A stretch of 10,574 nt of DNA from Gemmataceae bacterium (lineage in GTDB: Bacteria; Planctomycetota; Planctomycetia; Gemmatales; Gemmataceae): assembly GCA_947474875.1 (NCBI GenBank), contig CANJKY010000048.1, positions 1 to 10,574 of the forward strand. Direction: 5' to 3'. The notes under the pieces are model-generated. The model searched no databases and had not been told where the DNA came from. It worked only from the letters and a program-made list of their open reading frames with translations. How positions within the stretch are numbered: position 1 is the stretch's first letter; each line of letters starts with the position of its first letter. Below, in pieces: positions 1 to 7,100 of this stretch. Position numbers and translations under genes: made by a program.

Positions 1-25
1 CCCCGCTGGGTCGCGGCTACATCCG

Positions 26-847
26 TTACTTCTTCTCCTTCGGCGTCGTCTTGTCCGCCCCGTACTCGCCCCAGCTCTTGTTGTAGTTCCGCACGTCCTT
101 CGCGCCCATCAGCTCCAGCCCGAACGCCATCACCGCCGCCCGCCCGCCGCCCTGGCAGTACGTCACGCACGGTTTACCCAGGTCGATCTTCGACTCGTCG
201 AACAGCTTGATCAGTTCGCCGGCCGGCTTGAACTTCTTCGTCTTCTCGTCGATCAGTTCGGTCCACTCCAACACCTTCGCCCCGGGCACCTTGCCGCCGG
301 CCACCTCGGTCGCGCCGCGGGCGTCCACCACGCAGGCGTCCGTCGCGTCCGCCAGTTTCACCACGTCCGCCATCACCGCCAGCCGCGGTTCCGGCTTCCA
401 GTTGGACGGTTCGGCCAGCTTTGGCTGCCCCGCCTCCTTGCTCACCTCCAGCTTAGCCGCAGTGTAGGCGTCCCACCCGCCGTTCAGCAACCGGGCATCG
501 GGCACCCCGGCCAACTTGAGTAGCCACCACGCGCGGGCGGCGTCCCGCAGGTCGTCGGAATACACCAGCACCGACTTCTTCGGGGTGACGCCGTGCTTCG
601 CCAACTCCTGGCTCCAGAACGACGAGTCCGCCTTGCCGTCGTTCACCGCCTTCGCCCAAGGGCCGACGGCCACGTTCACCGCGCCCGGGATGTGCCCGTC
701 GACGTACTTGTCCTTGGGGCGGGTGTCGAGGATGGTGAAATGGTCCGCCTTGGCGTCCGTCGGTTCGACGAGCAGGTCCGGCTTGGCGTACCTGACCGGC
801 TCCGCGGCCGGGGCGAGCAGCGAAGCCGACAGAAGCAGCGTGAACAT
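26..847 (-). CDS. Exported two-domain rhodanese (thiosulfate/3-mercaptopyruvate sulfurtransferase family)
   Basis: A 273-residue sulfurtransferase with two tandem rhodanese domains. Rhodaneses move a sulfane sulfur from a donor such as thiosulfate or 3-mercaptopyruvate to a thiophilic acceptor through a cysteine persulfide. The N-terminal domain (about residues 22-135) has the DTRPKDKYVDGHIPGAVNV signature, but its loop position is YSDDL, with Ser97 where a catalytic Cys would sit, so it is structural. The C-terminal domain (about 150-262) carries the candidate catalytic Cys231 in the loop CQGGGR. The start at 847 is preferred over longer in-frame starts because it opens a signal peptide (MFTLLLSASLLAPAAEP, cleavage likely near residue 15) and has GGAG upstream at good spacing; the longer frame runs through the neighbouring divergent gene. 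Periplasmic or secreted location is inferred from the signal. The donor cannot be told from sequence. Stop codon TAA at 26-28. Confidence 0.9.
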   Translation of the reverse strand: MFTLLLSASLLAPAAEPVRYAKPDLLVEPTDAKADHFTILDTRPKDKYVDGHIPGAVNVAVGPWAKAVNDGKADSSFWSQELAKHGVTPKKSVLVYSDDLRDAARAWWLLKLAGVPDARLLNGGWDAYTAAKLEVSKEAGQPKLAEPSNWKPEPRLAVMADVVKLADATDACVVDARGATEVAGGKVPGAKVLEWTELIDEKTKKFKPAGELIKLFDESKIDLGKPCVTYCQGGGRAAVMAFGLELMGAKDVRNYNKSWGEYGADKTTPKEKK

Positions 848-905
848 CGGGGGCACTCCGGGTACAACAGGGGCAGCGGAATTGTAGCCGCCACGAGGAA
901 CGCCG
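848..905. promoter_or_regulatory. Divergent intergenic region between rhodanese and TIM-barrel genes
   Basis: These 58 bp must hold the start signals of two divergent genes unless promoters lie inside the coding regions. The rightward gene has GAGGAA at 895-900, five bases before its ATG. The leftward gene has GGAG on the minus strand about eight bases before its ATG. I see no convincing -35/-10 pair; sigma-70 boxes are hard to recognise in genomes this GC-rich. Confidence 0.4.
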
Positions 906-1865
906 ATGCCCGACCTCACCCGCCGCTCGCTGCTCGCCGCCGGAGCCGCCGTCACCGTGGCCGCGGTCGCCAAGGCCCACGACGAGAAGCCGGCCCCCAG
1001 ACCCGGCTTCTGCCTGAACACGTCCACCATCCGCGTCGGCCAGGGCGACTGGGGCAAACCGCGGCCGATCGTCGAGAGCATCGAAGTAGCAGCCAAAGCC
1101 GGGTACGCCGCCATCGAGCCGTGGATTCAGGAACTGGACGAGTACATGAAGGCCGGGGGCACGCTGAAAGACTTGAAGAAGCGGTTCGCCGACGCCGGGC
1201 TGGCGGTGCCAGACGCCATCGGGTTCGCCGAGTGGCTGGTGAACGACGACGAGCGGCGAAAGAAGGGGCTGGAGACGGCGAAGCGGGACATGGACAAGGT
1301 GCTGCAGGTGGGCGGCACGCGAATAGCCGCCCCACCGGTCGGGGCCACCGGCGGGGGCAGCCGGCGGGACGACCCGAAGTTCACTGACGCGGTCACGCCG
1401 ACCGTCGCCGCCGAGCGGTACGGGGTGCTGCTGGAAATCGGGAAGGCGATGGGCGTCACCCCGATCGTGGAGGTGTGGGGGCACAGCAAGAGCCTGGGCA
1501 AGCTCGGCGAAACACTGCTAACGGCGATGGAGTGCGGGAAGGACGGCGGGGCGGTGCTGCCGGACGTGTACCACCTGTACAAGGGCGGGAGCGAGTTCGG
1601 CGGGCTGAAGCTGGTGAGCGCCGCCGCCATCGGCATCTTCCACGTCAACGACTATCCGAAGATCGAGCGCGGCAAGATCGTCGATCAGGATCGGGTGTAC
1701 CCCGGCGACGGGGTGGCCCCGCTGAAGGAGGTGTTTGCCACCCTAAAGGCGATCGGATACAGCGGGTACCTGAGCCTGGAGTTGTTCAACCGCGGATACT
1801 GGAAGCAGGACCCGCTGGAGGTGGCGAAGACCGGCTTGGCGAAGCTGAAGACGGTAGCGGGGTAG
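906..1865 (+). CDS. Tat-signalled sugar phosphate isomerase/epimerase (xylose isomerase-like TIM barrel)
   Basis: A 319-residue member of the xylose-isomerase-like TIM-barrel superfamily (AP endonuclease 2 fold), which includes sugar phosphate isomerases/epimerases, hydroxypyruvate isomerase and IolE-type dehydratases. The N-terminus is a twin-arginine signal: TRRSLLAAGAAVTVAAVAKA with RR at 6-7, a hydrophobic stretch and an Ala-x-Ala-like end near residue 24. Candidate divalent-metal ligands follow the family order: Glu189 (PIVEVWGH), Asp220 (LPDVYHLYKGG), His246 (IFHVNDYP) and Glu292 (YLSLELFNRGYW). The complete set suggests an active metalloenzyme. The start is supported by GAGGAA five bases upstream and by the signal peptide. 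The gene stands alone; its divergent neighbour is another exported enzyme. The substrate cannot be assigned: planctomycetes carry many such paralogues, often near carbohydrate degradation genes, and none is visible here. Confidence 0.88.
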   Translation: MPDLTRRSLLAAGAAVTVAAVAKAHDEKPAPRPGFCLNTSTIRVGQGDWGKPRPIVESIEVAAKAGYAAIEPWIQELDEYMKAGGTLKDLKKRFADAGLAVPDAIGFAEWLVNDDERRKKGLETAKRDMDKVLQVGGTRIAAPPVGATGGGSRRDDPKFTDAVTPTVAAERYGVLLEIGKAMGVTPIVEVWGHSKSLGKLGETLLTAMECGKDGGAVLPDVYHLYKGGSEFGGLKLVSAAAIGIFHVNDYPKIERGKIVDQDRVYPGDGVAPLKEVFATLKAIGYSGYLSLELFNRGYWKQDPLEVAKTGLAKLKTVAG

Positions 1866-1871
1866 GTTTTG

Positions 1872-1910
1872 TCTTCCGTGGCACCGGCGGCCCGCCGGTG
1901 CCACAGAAGA
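1872..1910. repeat. Strong palindromic hairpin between convergent genes (REP-like or bidirectional terminator)
   Basis: Perfect 12-bp inverted repeat: arm GTGGCACCGGCG at 1878-1889, loop 1890-1892, matching arm at 1893-1904. It is extended by five more pairs (1872-1876 with 1906-1910) beyond one mismatch. It sits seven bases past the stop of the isomerase gene and 17 bases before the end of the convergent nucleotidylyltransferase gene, the expected place for a shared terminator. Neither strand shows a real T-run after the stem, so a canonical intrinsic terminator is doubtful. A dispersed extragenic palindrome is the other reading. Confidence 0.6.
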
Positions 1911-1927
1911 AAAGACGTCGGCCAGCG

Positions 1928-2515
1928 TCACCCGCCCCGCAGCTCCGTTGAACTCACGTCCGCCCGGAACTCACCCTCCGGGATGGTGTCGAACAGGTCG
2001 CGATACGCCGGCCGCAGGTCGTCCCACACGCGGAACACCCCGGCCGCGTCGACCCGCCCCCCGACCAGCACCCGGCAGCCGCGTTCGAGCAGCGTTCGTA
2101 GAGCGGTGTCGCGCCCCCCTTCCCCGCCGTAATACTTCGGGTCGATCAGCCGCGTCGCCGTGTCGAACCCGAGGATAAACACCGCGCCCGGGAACAATTC
2201 CGCCTTCGCCGCAAACGTGGCCGCCCGCGTCACCCACACCGGCCCGACGCCGACGAACTGTGTCAGTCGCCGGGCCAACTCGTCACCGCCCAGGTCCGGC
2301 TTGTCCACGTTCGACACGCTCAGCTCAAAATGCACCGGCGATCCGACCCGCCGTTCGGCGACCTCGGCCAGCAACCGGTGCCCGCGGTGCAACGGGTTGA
2401 ACGACCCTGGCAGCACCGCCGCCGGCCGCGGGTGGGCCGGCGGCACCGAGCCGTCGGGCAGGTGACACGCCACCCGCACGGACGGGAGCAAGATTTCCGC
2501 ACTAAACTGGTTCAT
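1928..2515 (-). CDS. NadD/NMNAT-like nucleotidylyltransferase
   Basis: A 195-residue protein of the HIGH-motif nucleotidylyltransferase superfamily (nicotinate or nicotinamide mononucleotide adenylyltransferases, cytidylyltransferases), which transfer NMP from NTP to a phosphorylated acceptor. The first motif is PGSFNPLHRGH (residues 36-46), with the (T/H)xGH-type nucleotide-binding site. The second is VSSTELR (187-193), matching the ISSTxxR motif that contacts phosphates. Between them, FELSVSNVDKP (63-73), KAELFPGAVFILGFDTATRL (104-123) and DPKYYGG resemble, from memory, the NMNAT-like family with plant and fungal members more than classical bacterial NadD. The start at 2515 is chosen because upstream in-frame codons run into the divergent gene and read as non-protein; no good Shine-Dalgarno is visible there, so the start is uncertain by some residues. 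Acceptor substrate (NaMN, NMN or other) is not decidable from sequence. Confidence 0.82.
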   Translation of the reverse strand: MNQFSAEILLPSVRVACHLPDGSVPPAHPRPAAVLPGSFNPLHRGHRLLAEVAERRVGSPVHFELSVSNVDKPDLGGDELARRLTQFVGVGPVWVTRAATFAAKAELFPGAVFILGFDTATRLIDPKYYGGEGGRDTALRTLLERGCRVLVGGRVDAAGVFRVWDDLRPAYRDLFDTIPEGEFRADVSSTELRGG

Positions 2516-2561
2516 TCGGGCCGGCGGGGTACGTACTGTAACGGGACTCGCGAGGTGAGTC
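2516..2561. promoter_or_regulatory. Divergent start region between nucleotidylyltransferase and YmdB-like gene
   Basis: A 46-bp gap between divergent starts. On the plus strand GAGGTGA at 2552-2558 is an almost perfect anti-SD match and fixes the GTG start at 2562. On the minus strand there is no comparable ribosome site before 2515, so that gene may be leaderless or start elsewhere. The short palindrome ACGTACTGTAACG around 2531-2543 is too weak to call. Confidence 0.4.
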
Positions 2562-3347
2562 GTGCGCTTTTTATTCGTCGGGGACGTCGTCGGCCCGCCC
2601 GGGCTGGCGGCGGTGAAACAGATCGTTCCCGCCCTCCGCAAGTCGGAGGGGCTGGCGTTCGTGGTGGCGAACGCCGAGAACGCCACCAACGGGTCCGGGC
2701 TGACGCCGCGGGACTACCGCCAGCTCCGCGCCGCCGGGGTGGATGCGATCACCCTCGGCGACCACGTCTACAAGAAGTACGACATCGCCGACGTGCTGCG
2801 GGCCGAGGCCGAGCCGGTGTGCAAGCCGGCCAACTACCCGCACGCCGCTCCCGGCCGCGACCACGTGCTGTTCACGGCGGGTGAAGTGCGGGTGGCGGTG
2901 TTCACCGTGCTCGGGCGGACGTTCATGCGGGCGGTGGACTGCCCGTTCGCCGCCGCCGACCGCGTGCTGGAGCAGTTGAAGGGGAAGGCGGACGTGGTGA
3001 TCGTGGACGTCCACGCCGAGGCGACGGCGGACAAGTACCTGCTGCTGCACCACCTGAAGGGGCGGGTGGCGGCGGTGCTGGGCACGCACACCCACGTGCA
3101 GACGGCGGACGAGCACGTGCGGGACGGCACCGCGTTCGTGTGCGACGCCGGCATGACCGGCCCGTTCGACAGCATCCTCGGCCGGCGGGTGGACCGGGTG
3201 CTGACCACGGCGGTCACCTTCGTGCCGCAGCCGTTCGACGTGGCCACCGGGGACGTGCGGCTGGCAGGGGTGATCGTGGACGTGGACCCGACGGGCGGGA
3301 ACGCGACCGCCATCAGACGGGTGATGGTGCCGGTTGCGGTGGGGTGA
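2562..3347 (+). CDS. YmdB-family metallophosphoesterase (TIGR00282-type, 2',3'-cyclic nucleotide phosphodiesterase-like)
   Basis: A 261-residue member of the YmdB family, cytosolic dinuclear-metal phosphoesterases; characterised members hydrolyse 2',3'-cyclic nucleotides and influence biofilm/motility decisions in Bacillus. Metal-site motifs are in order: Asp8 (FVGDVVG), Glu39-Asn40 (NAENATNG), Asp67-His68 (TLGDHVYKK), His151 (VDVHAEAT), His176 and His178 (GTHTHVQTAD). Length agrees with the family (about 260-270). At the third motif the usual reading is GNH; here it is GDH, so a metal-bridging Asn is replaced by Asp. The GTG start is supported by GAGGTGA just upstream. The last 35 bp overlap the convergent DUF817 gene. 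No signal peptide. Its substrate here is inferred from family only. Confidence 0.9.
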   Translation: MRFLFVGDVVGPPGLAAVKQIVPALRKSEGLAFVVANAENATNGSGLTPRDYRQLRAAGVDAITLGDHVYKKYDIADVLRAEAEPVCKPANYPHAAPGRDHVLFTAGEVRVAVFTVLGRTFMRAVDCPFAAADRVLEQLKGKADVVIVDVHAEATADKYLLLHHLKGRVAAVLGTHTHVQTADEHVRDGTAFVCDAGMTGPFDSILGRRVDRVLTTAVTFVPQPFDVATGDVRLAGVIVDVDPTGGNATAIRRVMVPVAVG

Positions 3348-4158
3348 GCGGGCGGCCGGCGGCGTCACACCGCGCCACCGGGTGGGTGAGGGTGGTGAGC
3401 ACGAAGCTCATCATGATGAGTAGGAACCAGGCGAGCAGTTTCGCCACGCCCACCGGTTGCCACCCGTTCGTCTGCTCCGGGTACACCCAAATACGGGCGT
3501 AGGTGGCCACGTTCTCGGCGATCCAGATGAACACCGCCACCAGGAACATACCCACCAGCGTCGGCATCCGCCGGTTCTGGTGGCCGAGCCGGAAGTGGAC
3601 CCACGACCGGCCGTACAGCAGCCCGATGAACCCGAGCAGCGGCCAGCGGATGTCCCAGACGTAGTGGTGGGTGAAGAAGTTGACGTACACCAGGGCGGCC
3701 ATCAGCACCGTCGCCCACAGCGGCGGGTAGCGGGTGAACCGCAGGTCGAGCACCCGCCGCGACCGCACCAGGTAGCTGCCCACCGCGCTGTACATGAACC
3801 CGGCGAACAGCGGCACGTTCCCCACCTTTAACGCCGCTTCCCCCGGGTAATGCCACGACCCGATGGCGTCGCTCGTCTTGAACACCTCCATCACCGTGGC
3901 CAGCAGGTGGAACACCAGCACAATCAGGGCTTCGCGGGGCGTCTCCAGCCTGGCCGCCAGCAGGAAGAGCTGGAAAAGTACGGCCGCGGCGAACAGGGCG
4001 TCGTACCGGGCGACGGCGGTGAACGGGTACCAGATTTTGGTGAGCAGGATGGCGGCCAGCAGGAACCCGCCGAACACGCTGGCCGACGCCTGCCGCAGCC
4101 CGAACAGCCACAGCCGGTCGGCCAGGTACGCGAGTGTGCCGAACAGGCTCCGGCTCAC
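3313..4158 (-). CDS. DUF817 family multi-pass membrane protein
   Basis: A 281-residue integral membrane protein of the DUF817 family (B. subtilis YoaT-like), with no established biochemical role. About eight hydrophobic segments are visible near residues 25-45, 52-70, 77-92, 113-133, 147-163, 172-185, 199-216 and 238-257. Polar motifs typical of the family include EVFKTSDAIGSWHYPGE (91-107), PLFAGFMYSAVGSYL (116-130), YVNFFTHHYVWD (158-169), FIWIAENVATY (210-220) and WVYPEQTNGW (224-233). Conserved His, Asp and Glu inside membrane segments hint at a transport or binding role, which is inference. The GTG start shares four bases (GTGA) with the metH stop, and GGAG lies five bases upstream inside the metH coding region, so it is translationally coupled to metH. 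The 3' end overlaps the YmdB-like gene by 35 bp on the other strand. Confidence 0.88.
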   Translation of the reverse strand: MSRSLFGTLAYLADRLWLFGLRQASASVFGGFLLAAILLTKIWYPFTAVARYDALFAAAVLFQLFLLAARLETPREALIVLVFHLLATVMEVFKTSDAIGSWHYPGEAALKVGNVPLFAGFMYSAVGSYLVRSRRVLDLRFTRYPPLWATVLMAALVYVNFFTHHYVWDIRWPLLGFIGLLYGRSWVHFRLGHQNRRMPTLVGMFLVAVFIWIAENVATYARIWVYPEQTNGWQPVGVAKLLAWFLLIMMSFVLTTLTHPVARCDAAGRPLTPPQPAPSPV

Positions 4159-7100
4159 TCGAACTCCACCTCACCGCCCCGCTTGACGTTGAAGTACTTG
4201 GCCTGCGGGTGGTGGAACACGATCGCCGTGGTGCTCTGCTCGGGTTCGAGCAGGAACTGCTCGGTGAGGGTGATGCCCACCTGCGTCGGGTCGATCAGCT
4301 CGAACAGCCCGGTCTGGTCTTCCAGCCGCGGGCAGGCCGGGTAGCCGAACGCGTACCGCCGCCCCCGGTAGTGCCCCTTGAACAGCTTCTGGATAGTGGG
4401 CGAATCCTTGCCGCCGATGCCCCACTCGGCCCGAAGGTGCTTGTGGAAGAACTCGGCGAACGCCTCGGCGCTCTCGACGCCCAGCCCGTGCAGGAACAGG
4501 TAGTCCTGATATTTGTTCGCGTCGCGGAGCTGGTTGCACCGCCGCGTCACCTCGTGCCCGACGGTCACGGCCATCATGCCGATGTAGTCCACAGGCTTGC
4601 CATCCTTGAGCGGTTCGACGTAGTCGCTCAGGCACAAGTAGTCGCCGAAGTCCTGCCGCGGGAACTTGAACTGCTGGAGCACGGTGGTGCGGTCCGGGGC
4701 GTACACGCTCAGCGTCTGCCCGTCGGCCGCGGCCGGGAAAAAGCCGTAGGCGGCCTTCGGCTGGAGCACGTTCTCGCTCAGGCAGAACGCCTTCAGCCGG
4801 TTGAGCGCCGGGCGGGCGGTGCCGTCGATCTGCTCGCGGTACTTCTGCGGGTCCACCCCGCCCTTCTCGAACCCCCACTGGGTGCTGAACAGCGTCAACT
4901 CGTTCAGGTACGGGAACACGTCCTCCATCTTCGCGGTGAACGTGCGGACGCCGAGGAACGGCGGGGTGGGGATGTCGGTCGTCCGCGGCAGGTTCGGGGC
5001 GCGGGCCGGCAGCGGGGCGGTGTACACCGCCGGCGGGGCGTGGTGCGTCACCGCGTCGATGGTGTCGAGCGTGGCGGTCGCCTTCGCTTCGCTCCCCTCG
5101 GCCACCAGTGCCATCGCCGGGCTGACCCGGTTCCGCTTCTTCTTCAGCATCAGCTCGTCCATGATCCGCAGGCCGTCGAACGCGTCCGCCCCGTAGTACA
5201 CCTTCCCCTTGTAGATGCGGGTCAGGTCGTCCTCCACGTACTTGCGGTTGAGCGCCGCCCCGCCCAGGATGACCGGCGGGTTCACCCCGCGGTCGTTCAG
5301 CGTCACCAGGTCTTCCTTCATGATGACGGTGGACTTGACCAGCAGCCCGCTCATACCGATGGCGTCCGCCCCGGTCTTCTGATACTCGGCGATCATGGCG
5401 TCCACCGGCTGCTTGATGCCCAGGTTGTACACCTTGTACCCGTTGTTCGTGAGGATGATGTCCACCAGGTTCTTGCCGATGTCGTGGACGTCGCCCTTCA
5501 CCGTGGCCAGCACGATCTTCCCCTTCTCCTGCCCCTCCACCTTCTCCATGAACTTTTCCAGGTGGGCCACAGCCGCCTTCATCACCTCGGCCGACTGGAG
5601 CACGAACGGCAGTTGCATCTGCCCGCTGCCAAACAGGTCGCCGACCACCTTCATGCCGTCGAGCAGGATGTTGTTGATGATGTCGATGGGGGAGTACTTG
5701 AGCATCGCCCCGTCCAGGTCGGCGATGAGTGTCTCGCGGCGGCCCTGGATGACCGCCTGCTTCAGCCGCGTTTCGATGGTGTCGCCGAGCGACTGCGCCT
5801 CCTTCTTCTGCCCCTTCTTGTCGGCGTAGTGCTCGATGAGCAGTTGCAGCGGATCCTCCACGCAGTTGCCGGCGGCGTCGAACACCCGCTCGTCGAACAG
5901 CAGCCGGCGGGCCAGTTCCTTGCCCTTCTCGTCGATGCTCGCCAGCGGGAGGATCTTGCTGGCGTGCAGGATGGCCGAGTCCAGGCCGTACTCGATGGCG
6001 TGGTGCAGGTACACGCTGTTCACCACCTGCCGGGTGTACGGGTTCAGCCCGAAGCTGCAGTTGCTCAACCCGACGTGCGTCAGGCACCCCGGTAGGTTCT
6101 GCTTGATGAGCCGGATGGCCTCGAACGTGGCGATGGCGCTCTTACGGGTCTGCTCCTGGCCGGTGGACACCGGGAACACCAGCGGGTCGAACATCAGGTC
6201 GGACGGCGGGATGCCGTACTCGTGGACCACAATGTCGTAGATCCGCTTGGCCACCTCGAACTTCCACTCGGCGGTGTCCGCCTGCCCCTTCTCGTCGATG
6301 GTCAGGGCCACCAGCCCGGCCCCGTACTTCTTCGCCAGTTGCGTCTTCGGGTCGAGCGTCTTGCGGCCGTCTTCCAGGTTGATGCTGTTGATCACCGTCT
6401 TGCCGCTGCACAGCTTGAGCGCCGCCTCGATCACCGGCACCTCGGTGCTGTCCAGCATCATCGGCTTGCTCAGCACCGCGTTGTACCGCTTCACCACCTC
6501 CTTCATGTCCCGCACGCCGTCCCGGCCGACGTAGTCCACGCACACGTCCAGCAGGTGGACGCCCTCCCGCTCCTGCTCCTGGGCCATCTCCACCAGCCCG
6601 TGCCAGTCCTCCTTCTCCAGGAGCTGCTTGAACTTCTTCGACCCGTTGGTGTTCGTCCGCTCGCCCACCAGCAGCGGCTTCTGATCGACCACCAGTTCTT
6701 GCGAAGCGAGCAAACTGCTCACCAACGGCAGGTACACCGGGTTCCGCTTCGCGGGCCTTTTGCCGCCGACGCGATCGCAGACCGCCTTCAGGTGCGCGTG
6801 AGTGGTGCCGCAACACCCGCCGATGATGTTGACCCCGAAGTCGGTGACGAACCGCTCGTGCCAGTCGGCCAACCCCTTCGGGTCGAGCGGGAAGTAGGCG
6901 TCATCCCCCCGGGTGATCGGCATGCCGGCGTTCGGCAGGATGCTGATCGGCCGGCGGCTGTACTTGCACAGGTGCTTCACGTCGTCGAGCATCGCGTCCG
7001 GGCCGACCCCGCAGTTCATGCCTAGCACATCGATGCCGTCGATCGGGTCAAGGGTGACCAAGCCGGTGGCGATGTCCGTCCCCGGCAGCATCTTCTTCGA

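Noticed and set aside
4134..6095. 653-codon open frame on the plus strand opposite metH
   Set aside because: The product is a His/Val/Leu/Arg-rich string with no family motif, exactly antisense to well-conserved metH. Long antisense frames are expected in GC-rich genes.
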